A stretch of DNA of 21,017 bases, taken from contig SBHI01000181.1 of NCBI GenBank assembly GCA_006226225.1, forward strand, positions 1 to 21,017, given 5' to 3'. A program made the translations under genes and the position numbers. This document shows, piece after piece, positions 1 to 7,172 of the stretch. The DNA comes from Alphaproteobacteria bacterium (GTDB lineage: Bacteria > Pseudomonadota > Alphaproteobacteria > Micavibrionales > CSBR16-224). Below the pieces are notes generated by a model. That model was not told where the DNA came from, ran no database searches, and worked only from the letters and a program-made list of their open reading frames with translations. Position 1 is the first letter of the stretch; each line of letters opens with the position of its first letter.

Positions 1-1
1 A

Positions 2-763
2 TCAGGCTTTTTTCTTTTTGGCGGGAACAGTTAAAGCGTTTTCACCTAGAACAACACTGACATTATCGCTGTTGGAAAAGGCTTGTAATGTGCGTAGCTC
101 CAGCAGTCCCGGATTGCTGCTGACCATTTGGGAGAGATTGGCCAGTTTTCTTAAAACGGCCTGCTCTCCCCGTGCTTTTTCCATTTCGCGGGCAGCATCT
201 TTTTTTGCCTCAATAACGCCGGAATATGCGCGTTTCAAAGCGGCTGGCAGCATGATATCGCGTACACCGACGGTTTTCACGGAGCAACCTAAATCTTCTG
301 CAAAGGGGCGAACCAGTGTCAGAACTTTTTCGGAAGCATCATGTTTTTTTTCTAAAAGATCATCTAATGTAAACTCTTCTAATGACTGGCGGATCGCCAT
401 TTGCAATTGCGTATAAAGATCACCGTAAAAATCGCGACTGATTTCTCTGGCTTTTTGGAAGTCTTCCAGTTGCCATGACATGACAAAGCTGACTTTTACG
501 TTGATATGGTCTTGGGTTAAAATTTCCTGCCCCGCTGTAATCATTGTGCGTAGGCGGTTATCTTCGCGAAAGATTTCCGTGTGGAATTTGTTATACCGAT
601 GCATGCCGGTTTTCAGTTTTTCCGTAAAGTGACCTTTTTTATACATTAATACTGTTTCATATTCATAAACTGTGACACTGGAAAAGAAATATTTCCAGAC
701 AAGAGAAAATGCCCAAAACAGTGCCAAAGAAAGTATGAGAGGAAAAAGAATGGATTCCCACAT
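2..763 (-). CDS. SPFH/band-7 (slipin-like) membrane protein
   Basis: A 253-residue protein of the stomatin/prohibitin (SPFH, band 7) superfamily, whose members form oligomeric membrane scaffolds; the specific role is unknown. One N-terminal membrane helix spans about residues 5-27. The SPFH domain follows at about 30-185, including a GQEILTQDHINVKVSF strand typical of slipins and a VRDIMLPAALKRAY segment where slipins have the V-D-x-x-LP motif. An Ala/Glu/Lys-rich helix at about 180-210 fits the usual coiled coil, and the protein ends in a lysine tail. I chose the ATG at 763 because AAGGA lies at the right distance upstream and the membrane helix starts at once. The same frame is open to 985, but that part runs through a structured RNA-like region and has no SPFH similarity. 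No NfeD-type partner is visible. The gene ends at the window edge with a complete stop codon. Confidence 0.85.
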   Translation of the reverse strand: MWESILFPLILSLALFWAFSLVWKYFFSSVTVYEYETVLMYKKGHFTEKLKTGMHRYNKFHTEIFREDNRLRTMITAGQEILTQDHINVKVSFVMSWQLEDFQKAREISRDFYGDLYTQLQMAIRQSLEEFTLDDLLEKKHDASEKVLTLVRPFAEDLGCSVKTVGVRDIMLPAALKRAYSGVIEAKKDAAREMEKARGEQAVLRKLANLSQMVSSNPGLLELRTLQAFSNSDNVSVVLGENALTVPAKKKKA

Positions 764-769
764 AGTATA

Positions 770-784
770 TCCTTTCGAAAAGGA
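770..784 (-). promoter_or_regulatory. Hairpin sequestering the SD of the band-7 gene
   Basis: On the minus strand TCCTTT and AAAGGA form a perfect 6-bp stem with a 3-nt loop. The 3' arm contains the AAGGA Shine-Dalgarno of the band-7 gene, seven bases before its ATG. If it folds, ribosome access is blocked. It abuts the base of the larger 785-859 stem. The complementarity is seen directly; the regulatory role is inference. Confidence 0.45.
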
Positions 785-983
785 CTGTTCCGAGTGCATA
801 TAGAGACGGTGGGGATCTAAATCCGCAAGACCGTGTTCTATTGATAGCGCTCGGAACAGAACCAATACAATACCATTGCAAATGGGGAATCGAACCCCTG
901 TTCCATAGCGGTTTTGAACCGTGTTCTTCTTTACAGCACGCGGTAAACACAGATGTGTAATACGGTGCTTTTTACCGAAAAAC
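785..983 (-). ncRNA. Candidate structured leader RNA or small RNA
   Basis: This 200-nt stretch on the minus strand precedes the band-7 gene and is rich in complementary segments. In transcript order: a possible H-type pseudoknot (977-971 with 947-941, crossed by 969-965 with 939-935); a hairpin CGGTT/AACCG (921-909); a GGGG-TTCGATT-CCCC hairpin identical to a tRNA T-arm consensus (898-884); and a long stem with a perfect 10-bp closing helix (859-850 with 794-785), inner ACGGT/ACCGT and GGAT/ATCC pairs. CCATT/AATGG (885-873) overlaps the T-arm hairpin, so the two exclude each other. I could not match it to tmRNA, a tRNA, SRP RNA or 6S RNA. It could be a cis-acting leader, a processed small RNA or a degenerate tRNA-like element. 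Confidence 0.35.
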
Positions 984-989
984 ACTCAA

Positions 990-1017
990 AGTGTAGCAGA
1001 CATGTTATGAAGTGCAA
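990..1017 (-). promoter_or_regulatory. Putative sigma-70-type promoter of the structured leader
   Basis: On the minus strand TTGCAC (1017-1012) and TACACT (995-990) are separated by 16 bases. A start site near 983 would put the pseudoknot segment at the very 5' end of the transcript. The match to consensus is only moderate (3/6 and 4/6). Confidence 0.3.
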
Positions 1018-1025
1018 GCAGGATA

Positions 1026-1814
1026 TTACGCACTATGCAGGCTGACAACGCGGGAGGTGGCGGTGTCGGTCAGTTCACCGACAGCTTCACCGAGCATCTT
1101 GAGACCCTCTTCGCAGGACAGGCTGTGATCGCCGCTGTCCAGAAAGCGCACCTCGACATCTTTCGCGGCAACGACTTTGCTGATGCGCAGGGATTTCCCC
1201 CAGGGCACGACCGTATCCTCCTTGCCGTGCAGTAGGCGGATCGGGCAGCGGATATCAACTAATGAACCTCCCAGCAGTAGATGGCGGCGGGCTTCTTTGA
1301 CCAGCCCTTCCGTTACAGGGTAAGGCTCTCCATATTCGGAAGGCAGGTGGATGATGCCTTTTTCATCCAGTTCGCGTTTCTGGTCATCTGTTAGCGTGCC
1401 GTAATAGATTTCCTCGGTAAAGTCGGGGGCGGCGGCAATGCCGATCAGCCCTGCGATACGGTCGGGGCGTGCCAGCGTGACCAGCATCGAGACCCATCCG
1501 CCCATAGATGAGCCGATCAGAATTTGCGGCCCGTCGGTCAGATTGTCGATAACGTCCAGCGCATCCTGCGTCCAGCTGCCGATGGTGCCGTCCGTGAATT
1601 TGCCGCTGGAGGAGCCGTGGCCGGTATAATCGAAACGGACAAATGCCTGCCCGCGTTTTTTGCAGAATTCCTCTAGAAAGACGGCTTTGCTGCCGGTCAT
1701 GTCCGACATAAAGCCGCCGCAGAACACGACGCCCGGAAGCGTGTCATCCGTGCCTGCGGTTTTATGATAGGCGATTTCCACGCCTTTTCTTGGTGAAAAT
1801 TTCTGCAAGCTCAT
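1026..1814 (-). CDS. Alpha/beta hydrolase (ABHD10-like serine hydrolase)
   Basis: A 262-residue cytoplasmic alpha/beta hydrolase without a signal peptide. The nucleophile elbow GSSMGG places the serine at residue 103. The acid is probably Asp200 in HGKEDTVVP and the histidine His230 in SGDHSLS, so the triad appears complete. VFCGGFMSDMTGSKA near residues 30-44 probably forms the oxyanion region, and FDYTGHGSS at 61-69 is the usual strand preceding the elbow. The pattern resembles the ABHD10/acyl-protein thioesterase-like group found in mitochondria and alphaproteobacteria; the substrate cannot be read from sequence. It lies 18 bases after the ssb stop on the same strand and has no clear Shine-Dalgarno of its own, so it is probably cotranscribed with ssb. 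Confidence 0.8.
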   Translation of the reverse strand: MSLQKFSPRKGVEIAYHKTAGTDDTLPGVVFCGGFMSDMTGSKAVFLEEFCKKRGQAFVRFDYTGHGSSSGKFTDGTIGSWTQDALDVIDNLTDGPQILIGSSMGGWVSMLVTLARPDRIAGLIGIAAAPDFTEEIYYGTLTDDQKRELDEKGIIHLPSEYGEPYPVTEGLVKEARRHLLLGGSLVDIRCPIRLLHGKEDTVVPWGKSLRISKVVAAKDVEVRFLDSGDHSLSCEEGLKMLGEAVGELTDTATSRVVSLHSA

Positions 1815-1832
1815 TGTGCAAACAACTATTGC

Positions 1833-2309
1833 CTAGAACGGGATGTCGTCATCAATGTCGCTCAGCTGCGGGGCAGGGCCGCCATCGGTGCCGGTTGCCG
1901 CCATCGGCTGCGAGCCGCCAAAGCTGTCATCATTGCCGTAAGAGGCTCCGCCTTCGCTGCGGCCGTCCAGCATGGTCAGCTCACCGCGATAGGGGCGCAG
2001 CACGACTTCGGTCGTGTATTTTTCTTCGTTATTGTTATCCGTCCATTTGCGGGTTTCCAGCGTGCCTTCCAGATAGACTTTCGAGCCTTTTTTCAGGTAG
2101 CGTTCGGCAATGCCGACCAGCGCGTCATTGAAAATGACAACGCGGTGCCATTCGGTTTTTTCACGGCGCTCGCCGGTATTTTTGTCTTTCCAGCTTTCGC
2201 CTGTCGCAATCGACAGATTGGCAACGCGGCCACCGTTCTGCATGGTGCGGACTTCCGGGTCACGTCCGAGATTTCCGATTAAAATGACTTTGTTGACGCT
2301 TCCGGCCAT
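1833..2309 (-). CDS. ssb: Single-stranded DNA-binding protein SSB
   Basis: A 158-residue SSB that coats single-stranded DNA in replication, recombination and repair. The OB fold covers about residues 4-110: NKVILIGNLGRDPEVR at the N-terminus, the conserved TEWHRVVIFN strand and the KVYLEGTLETRKWTD strand. A Gly/Ser/Asp-rich linker follows, and the protein ends in the acidic tip DIDDDIPF that docks partner proteins. Length is normal for a bacterial SSB. The ATG at 2309 is preceded by AAAGGAG at good spacing. The hydrolase gene follows 18 bases downstream on the same strand. Confidence 0.97.
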   Translation of the reverse strand: MAGSVNKVILIGNLGRDPEVRTMQNGGRVANLSIATGESWKDKNTGERREKTEWHRVVIFNDALVGIAERYLKKGSKVYLEGTLETRKWTDNNNEEKYTTEVVLRPYRGELTMLDGRSEGGASYGNDDSFGGSQPMAATGTDGGPAPQLSDIDDDIPF

Positions 2310-2422
2310 GTCGTTTTCTCCTTTAGGGGCTATATGATTCTTTGAACAGCATAATCAAGCAGGCGCGGAAAAGCAATATCCGCAAGCCGCTTTTACCGCG
2401 GTTTTGCCGTATTTATGCGCTT

Positions 2423-3637
2423 TTATCCGAAGGCTTGCAAACCTGTTTGCGCCCGTCCGAGGACAAGGGCGTGAATATCATGCGTGCCTTCATAGGTATT
2501 GACCGATTCCAGATTCATGACATGACGGATGATATGATATTCATCAGCGATACCGTTACCGCCGTGAATGTCGCGGGCAATGCGGGCAATATCCAGTGCC
2601 TTGCCGCAGTTGTTGCGCTTCATCATTGAAATGGCTTCCGGTGCGCCGCGGCCTTCCTCTTTCAAGCGTCCAAGACGCAGCGCGCCTTGCAGGCCGAGCG
2701 TGATCTCCGTCTGCATATCGGCCAGTTTCTTTTGCACCAGCTGCGTTGCCGCCAGCGGTTTGCCGAAGATGATGCGATCCAGCGCATATTGCCGTGCGGC
2801 ATGCCAGCAGAACTCGGCAGCGCCAAGCGTTCCCCATGCAATACCGTAACGCGCGCTGTTGAGACATGTGAACGGGCCCCTTAAACCGCGAATTTCGGGG
2901 AAGGCGTTTTCTTCCGGCACAAAGACGTCCTGCATCGAGATTTCACCTGTTTCCGATGCGCGCAGGGAAAATTTTCCTTCGATCTTCGGCGCGGTCAGTC
3001 CCTTCATACCTTTTTCAAGGATAAAGCCGCGGATCTGGCCTTCATCATCCTTTGCCCAGACAACAAAAACATCGGCAATGGGGGAATTGGTGATCCACAT
3101 TTTCGCGCCGCTGAGAATATAACCGCCATCAGTCTTTTTGGCGCGGGTTTTCATGGAGGCAGGGTCGGAGCCCGCATCGGGTTCAGTCAGGCCAAAACAG
3201 CCGACCAGCTCACCCGTTGCCAGTTTCGGCAGGAATTTCTGCTTCTGTTCTTCCGTTCCGAAAGCGTGGATCGGATACATGACCAGCGAAGATTGTACGG
3301 AAAAAGCGGAGCGGTAGCCTGAATCTACGCGCTCGACCTCGCGGGCGATCAACCCGTAAGCGACATAGCCGATACCGGCGCAGCCGTAACCGTCCAGTGT
3401 GCAGCCCAGAAAGCCCATTTCGCCCATTTCATTCATAATTTCGCGGTCGAATTTTTCGTGGCGGTTTGCTTCCAGAACGCGGGGCATCAGCTTGTCCTGA
3501 CAATAGTCGCGTGCCGCATCGCGGATCATACGTTCTTCATCCGTCAGCTGGTCTTCCAGAAACAGGGCGTCCTCCCATTGGAAGTCGGGGCGGTGATGGG
3601 CGGCGTTTCCGGCTTTTTCTGCGGGCTGTGCTGTCAT
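2423..3637 (-). CDS. gcdH: Glutaryl-CoA dehydrogenase
   Basis: A 404-residue FAD acyl-CoA dehydrogenase that should oxidise and decarboxylate glutaryl-CoA to crotonyl-CoA in lysine/tryptophan degradation. Family signatures include CFGLTEPDAGSDP (147-159) for FAD/substrate contact, KMWITNSPIADVFVVWAK (179-196), KFSLRASETG (222-231) and CLNSARYGIAWG (258-269). The catalytic glutamate is Glu383 in VNTYEGTHDIHALVLGR, almost identical to the human enzyme, and DSGYRSAFSVQSSLVM (105-120) contains the arginine region that binds the distal carboxylate. These features favour GcdH over generic acyl-CoA dehydrogenases. AAGGA precedes the ATG. No electron-transfer flavoprotein or lysine-pathway genes are nearby, so it appears to be a single-gene unit. 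Confidence 0.93.
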   Translation of the reverse strand: MTAQPAEKAGNAAHHRPDFQWEDALFLEDQLTDEERMIRDAARDYCQDKLMPRVLEANRHEKFDREIMNEMGEMGFLGCTLDGYGCAGIGYVAYGLIAREVERVDSGYRSAFSVQSSLVMYPIHAFGTEEQKQKFLPKLATGELVGCFGLTEPDAGSDPASMKTRAKKTDGGYILSGAKMWITNSPIADVFVVWAKDDEGQIRGFILEKGMKGLTAPKIEGKFSLRASETGEISMQDVFVPEENAFPEIRGLRGPFTCLNSARYGIAWGTLGAAEFCWHAARQYALDRIIFGKPLAATQLVQKKLADMQTEITLGLQGALRLGRLKEEGRGAPEAISMMKRNNCGKALDIARIARDIHGGNGIADEYHIIRHVMNLESVNTYEGTHDIHALVLGRAQTGLQAFG

Positions 3638-3658
3638 TGTCGTTATCCTTGTATTGCG

Positions 3659-3686
3659 TTACAATCCATTTTGAATGCGCTATCAT
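3659..3686 (+). promoter_or_regulatory. Putative promoter of the small gene at 3721
   Basis: TTACAA at 3659 and a good -10, TATCAT, at 3681-3686 are separated by 16 bases. A start near 3693 gives a leader of about 28 bases. It sits in the 83-base divergent gap to gcdH. The -35 is poor. Confidence 0.3.
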
Positions 3687-3720
3687 ACATCAGAGCCGAA
3701 GACGAGGTAAAGACCGGAAT

Positions 3721-3927
3721 ATGACTGTGAATTCTCCCATGAAGGGCCGCGAAGTGATTTTTGAATTCATCCCGCTTGGCAATGTGATGAAGGTTACGGC
3801 GATGGATACTGCGACCTTGACAGAAATCTCCATTCAGGGGCCGTTGGGCGCGGCACAAACTGTGCTGGAAAATAATGCGCTGCGCCGTCTGGAATATGTT
3901 TTGCGCAAAAAAGGCCATATTGCCTGA
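3721..3927 (+). CDS. Small conserved protein (DUF6898-like)
   Basis: A 68-residue protein with no signal peptide or membrane segment. It has a compact pattern GREVIFEFIPLGNVMKVTAMD, then EISIQGP, then a C-terminal helix NNALRRLEYVLRKKG. I recall similar small proteins of unknown function, described as DUF6898-like, across alphaproteobacteria; that assignment is from memory and no function is known to me. The ATG at 3721 is preceded loosely by GAGG; Met7 is an alternative start. The frame is open upstream to 3466, but that part is antisense to gcdH and is not coding. It lies divergently from gcdH and upstream of the flagellar operon, with a weak hairpin between. Confidence 0.7.
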   Translation: MTVNSPMKGREVIFEFIPLGNVMKVTAMDTATLTEISIQGPLGAAQTVLENNALRRLEYVLRKKGHIA

Positions 3928-3931
3928 AAAA

Positions 3932-3945
3932 CCGTAAAATTACGG
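3932..3945 (+). terminator. Weak hairpin after the small gene
   Basis: CCGTAA and TTACGG form a short hairpin five bases after the stop codon, followed by CATTTTAA. The stem is only 5-6 bp and the T tract is short, so termination before the flagellar operon is possible but not strongly supported. Confidence 0.3.
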
Positions 3946-4081
3946 CATTTTAAGGCAATCCGTTGTTAACAAAATCCTTCTCTGATGTTACTCTTAAAAA
4001 TGGAGCAAACCGCCTTTTCGGATATTTTTCCGGAAAAGCGTGATAAGACAGGTACTTAAAAGAAAAAGAAAGCGTGATGCC

Positions 4082-4705
4082 ATGGCCGAAGAGCAAATGG
4101 AACATGATCTTGAAGCTGTTGTGGAAAACGGTGAAGACGGCGCAGAAGAGGCGGTAAAATCCGGCGGCTTAAAGAAAATCCTGCTGTTTATCGGTGTGCC
4201 GCTGCTGCTTTTGGGCAGTGTCGGTGCGGGATTGTATTTTACCGGCATGCTGGACGGCTTCCTGCATAAAGGGCCGAATTGCGAAAAAATTCTGAAGGAT
4301 ATCGAGGAAGGTAACGTCGAAGACGGTGCGGAAATGAATATTCCCGAAGAATGCCTAACCGGAGGTAAAGAAGGGGAGCAAGGCGCAGCACTGCCGCCGG
4401 GGGCGTTTTTTGAGATCCCGAATATTATTGTGAATTTTAGCGGTACATCAGGTCGCCCGAGTTTTTTAAAGCTGGGGGTGCAGATTGAGGTCGCGAATGC
4501 CGCCGAACAGGCAAAACTGGAGGCGGCTATGCCGCGGATTGTCGATCAGTTCCAAACCTATCTGCGGGAACTTAGGCTGGAAGACTTAAAAGGTTCCTCC
4601 GGACTTTACCGGATGCGGATCGAGCTGAAGGCACGCGTGATGACCGCCGTTCCCGGTGTTGATGTGCGCGATGTTCTGTTTCAGGAGATTTTGATACAGC
4701 AATGA
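4082..4705 (+). CDS. fliL: Flagellar basal body-associated protein FliL
   Basis: A 207-residue single-pass inner-membrane protein. An acidic cytoplasmic N-terminus is followed by one membrane helix at about 32-55 (ILLFIGVPLLLLGSVGAGLYF). The C-terminal periplasmic FliL domain has the usual strand ending in an asparagine-phenylalanine (IIVNFSG), the YLRELRLEDLKGSSGLYRMR helix and the terminal VRDVLFQEILIQ motif. FliL surrounds stator units and supports torque and stator stability. I prefer the ATG at 4082; a GTG at 4040 would add 14 residues, mostly basic (MIRQVLKRKRKRDA), and cannot be excluded. The stop codon overlaps the fliM start (ATGA at 4702-4705), implying translational coupling. It is the first gene of the motor operon. 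Confidence 0.92.
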   Translation: MAEEQMEHDLEAVVENGEDGAEEAVKSGGLKKILLFIGVPLLLLGSVGAGLYFTGMLDGFLHKGPNCEKILKDIEEGNVEDGAEMNIPEECLTGGKEGEQGAALPPGAFFEIPNIIVNFSGTSGRPSFLKLGVQIEVANAAEQAKLEAAMPRIVDQFQTYLRELRLEDLKGSSGLYRMRIELKARVMTAVPGVDVRDVLFQEILIQQ

Positions 4706-5760
4706 GTGACGTGAGCGATAATAACGCAGAAGAAATCGAAGCTGCCGCCGGGCTCGCGCCCGGTGATACGGATCTGACGGATGAAGAAGGCCGTATTCTT
4801 GATCAGGACGAGATCGACGAACTTCTCGGCTTTGATGAGGACGCGGAAGATCTGCAAAGCACCGGTATCATGGAGCTGATTAATTCGGCGCTGGTCAATT
4901 ACGAGCGCCTGCCGATGCTGGATATCGTTTTCGACCGCTTGGTGCGGCTGATGTCGACCAGTTTGCGAAATCTGACCTCCGATAACGTGGAGATCAGTCT
5001 TGATCATATCTCCAGCGTTCGTTTCGGGGATTATCTGAACTCCATCCCGCTTCCCGCCATGCTGTGTATCTTCAAGGCTGAAGAATGGGATGACCACGGC
5101 TTGCTGGTGGTGGATTCCGCACTGGTTTATTCAGTGGTCGATGTCTTGCTGGGTGGGCGGCGCGGCACATCGGCGATGCGCGTCGAGGGCCGTCCCTTTA
5201 CGACAATTGAAACAACATTGATTGAACGCATGGTCAATGTGGTGCTGGGTGATATGACCTCGGCTTTTGACCCGCTGTCACCTGTGAATTTCCGGCTGGA
5301 GCGTATTGAAACCAATCCGCGCTTTGCAACAATTACGCAGGGCAATAACGCCGGCGTCTTGGTGCGCATGCGTATTGATATGGGTGACCGCAGCGGTCGC
5401 GTTGAAGTCATGATTCCGTACGCAACGCTGGAGCCGATCCGTGAATTGCTGTTGCAAATGTTTATGGGGGAGAAATTCGGTCAGGATTCGATCTGGGAAA
5501 ACCACCTGACGAACGAGCTTTATATGACCGATATCGAGGTCCAGGCCATTTTGGGTGAGACCACGGTCAGTCTGCATGATATTTTGAATTGGGAGCCGGG
5601 GGCGACGGTCATGTTCAATACCCGTGTCGAAGATTCAGTTGAATTACGCGTCGGAGAACATCCGATGTTTACTGCCAAAACGGGGCAGCGTCAGGGACGG
5701 ATCGCTGTGAATGTCGAAACCTATATCGCACCGGGGAGCAGCGGAGGCAAACGTTCATGA
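4702..5760 (+). CDS. fliM: Flagellar motor switch protein FliM
   Basis: A 352-residue C-ring protein that binds phospho-CheY and passes the switch signal to FliG. The N-terminal CheY-binding peptide is visible as LDQDEIDELLGF at 33-44, placed after an acidic extension longer than in enteric FliM. The middle domain includes the VFDRLVRLMSTSLRNL helix and the VVDVLLGGRRG loop at about 145-155. A C-terminal SpoA-type domain covers about 265-345, ending near GRIAVNVETYI. Start and stop both overlap neighbours by four bases (ATGA), so fliL, fliM and the next gene are translationally coupled. No fliN is present in this window. Confidence 0.96.
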   Translation: MSDVSDNNAEEIEAAAGLAPGDTDLTDEEGRILDQDEIDELLGFDEDAEDLQSTGIMELINSALVNYERLPMLDIVFDRLVRLMSTSLRNLTSDNVEISLDHISSVRFGDYLNSIPLPAMLCIFKAEEWDDHGLLVVDSALVYSVVDVLLGGRRGTSAMRVEGRPFTTIETTLIERMVNVVLGDMTSAFDPLSPVNFRLERIETNPRFATITQGNNAGVLVRMRIDMGDRSGRVEVMIPYATLEPIRELLLQMFMGEKFGQDSIWENHLTNELYMTDIEVQAILGETTVSLHDILNWEPGATVMFNTRVEDSVELRVGEHPMFTAKTGQRQGRIAVNVETYIAPGSSGGKRS

Positions 5761-6395
5761 GACATATGCGGTATGTCGGGACTCTTTTTATGCTGTTGGG
5801 TGTGCTGACGGCTTTTGCGCTGCCGTTTGAGAGAGCCTATGCACAGCATGCGGTGGCGGAAGAACCCCCGCCAATCGAAGAGCCGGTTGTAAAACAAGCC
5901 GACCCTCTGGCAGATGACAGTTATAAAAGTCCGTATCAAGATGCGCCGGGTGTTTTTCAGCAGACACATTTTTCCGATGCGGAAATTGATGTGTTGCAAT
6001 CACTGGCGAAACGTCGCGAAGCGTTGGAAAAACGAGAGAAAGAGCTAGCCACGCGCGAGGCTTTACTGAATGTCGCAGAGGCCGAGGTTGATAATAAAAT
6101 CGCCGAGCTGAAGACGTTGCGGACGGAGATTGAGAAACTGCTCGGTAAACAGACGGATGTGCAGGAAAACCGTTTACGCAGCCTTGTGAAAATCTACGAA
6201 AATATGAAGCCGCAGGAAGCGGCGCGCATTATGAACACACTGGAAATGGACGTGCTGCTGGATGTTATCGGACGGATGAGCGAACGCCGTAGTGCGCCGA
6301 TTTTGGCGAATATGACTCCGGACAGGGCGCGTGCGGTAACGATACGCCTTGCCGAACAGCGGAAACTGCCAGAACTGAACCTACCCCAGAAATAA
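5757..6395 (+). CDS. MotE-like periplasmic motor protein
   Basis: A 212-residue secreted protein. Residues 1-29 form a signal peptide (hydrophobic core TLFMLLGVLTAFAL) with likely cleavage after AYA. A proline-rich stretch follows, then a long charged coiled coil at about 72-140, and a C-terminal MgtE-N/MotE-type helical domain at about 150-205 (KIYENMKPQEAARIMNTLEMDVLLDVIGRM, with a second repeat at SAPILANMTPDRARAV). This is the architecture of MotE, the periplasmic chaperone of MotC in Sinorhizobium. No motC is seen here, so the partner may be one of the two MotB-like proteins immediately downstream. It overlaps fliM by four bases. Confidence 0.8.
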   Translation: MRHMRYVGTLFMLLGVLTAFALPFERAYAQHAVAEEPPPIEEPVVKQADPLADDSYKSPYQDAPGVFQQTHFSDAEIDVLQSLAKRREALEKREKELATREALLNVAEAEVDNKIAELKTLRTEIEKLLGKQTDVQENRLRSLVKIYENMKPQEAARIMNTLEMDVLLDVIGRMSERRSAPILANMTPDRARAVTIRLAEQRKLPELNLPQK

Positions 6396-6416
6396 TATTT
6401 GCGGGACAAACGCATT

Positions 6417-7154
6417 ATGGCGGATAAGAAAACACTGGATGATTTCGGGGAGGCGGATCGCCGTCAAAACGGCGGACGCGAAGCGGTGCTGTATGTTTCA
6501 ACGGAAAATGCGGCGACAAGCGCGGCGGATGGCCATCAATATCTGAACCTGTCTATTTTTATTTTGTTGCTGGCTTTTTTTGTGGTGCTGAACGTGCATT
6601 CCGAAGTGGATACGGAGCGAGTTCGTCCCGTCATGTCTAGTCTGGAACAACAGTTCCAGTTAAGCACCGGTGCAGCACCGTCTGATGTGGATGCACAAGG
6701 ACAGGAAGGTGCTGGATCGACTTTGGATGTGGTTGAAGGCATTTTGAACGCGGCCTCGATTTCCTTTAAAATACGAAAGGTTGACGGTGATGATATTTTT
6801 ATCGTGGTGCTGTCACGGCGTGATTTTGATGAGGCATTGTCACAGGCGGTTGAAGGCGCGATTGTGCAGGGGAAACCAAAACCGGGGAATATCTATGCCC
6901 GTCATGCGCGTCTGTTTACACAGCTGTCTGTGATGTTGAAACCGCGTGAAGGGAAATATGGCTATCATATGACTGTGCAGAGTAATACCGATGACCCAGG
7001 CAATCCGCACCGTACCGAGATAGAGGCGTTGAAAAAATATCAGGAATCTTTGAAACATCTCGGATTTCTGGACGAGGTTGTTTCCTACGGTTTTACACCG
7101 CGGATCAGGGGGGAAGTACAGCTTTACTTCCAACCCCGCGAGCATATCTTATAG
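6417..7154 (+). CDS. MotB-like protein lacking the proton-carrier Asp
   Basis: A 245-residue protein with one membrane helix at about 45-60 (SIFILLLAFFVVLN) behind a 44-residue hydrophilic N-terminus, then an amphipathic segment SEVDTERVRPVMSSLEQQF that resembles the MotB plug/linker. The C-terminal 120 residues look like a degraded OmpA/MotB peptidoglycan-binding fold (IFIVVLSRRDFDEAL, then YGYHMTVQSNTDD). Aligned on the shared LxFFVxL core with the next gene, Ser46 occupies the place of the conserved aspartate. I chose the ATG at 6417; a TTG at 6399 in frame is an alternative, and neither has a strong Shine-Dalgarno. It lies 21 bases after the MotE-like gene. It is probably a motor accessory or a heteromeric stator partner. 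Confidence 0.6.
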   Translation: MADKKTLDDFGEADRRQNGGREAVLYVSTENAATSAADGHQYLNLSIFILLLAFFVVLNVHSEVDTERVRPVMSSLEQQFQLSTGAAPSDVDAQGQEGAGSTLDVVEGILNAASISFKIRKVDGDDIFIVVLSRRDFDEALSQAVEGAIVQGKPKPGNIYARHARLFTQLSVMLKPREGKYGYHMTVQSNTDDPGNPHRTEIEALKKYQESLKHLGFLDEVVSYGFTPRIRGEVQLYFQPREHIL

Positions 7155-7172
7155 GTTAGGGTGAATACAGCA

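Noticed and set aside
764..985. N-terminal 74-residue extension of the band-7 reading frame to 985
   Set aside because: The added residues show no SPFH or signal features, the region is full of RNA-like inverted repeats, and a good Shine-Dalgarno precedes the internal ATG at 763.
764..1020. Permuted alphaproteobacterial tmRNA
   Set aside because: A T-arm and possible pseudoknot are present, but there is no acceptor 5' strand, no CCA, no D-loop motif and no alanine-rich tag reading frame.
2329..2358. Promoter TTGATT-N18-TATAGC for ssb
   Set aside because: The implied start site would fall inside the ssb Shine-Dalgarno, leaving no functional leader.
3466..3720. Upstream extension of the 68-aa protein
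   Set aside because: It overlaps the gcdH 5' end on the opposite strand; its Cys/Arg/Ser-rich sequence looks like antisense noise, while similarity to the small family starts near 3721.
3950..3997. CtrA-type TTAA-N7-TTAA site before the flagellar operon
   Set aside because: TTAA elements occur at 3950, 3966 and 3994 but none are spaced by seven bases.
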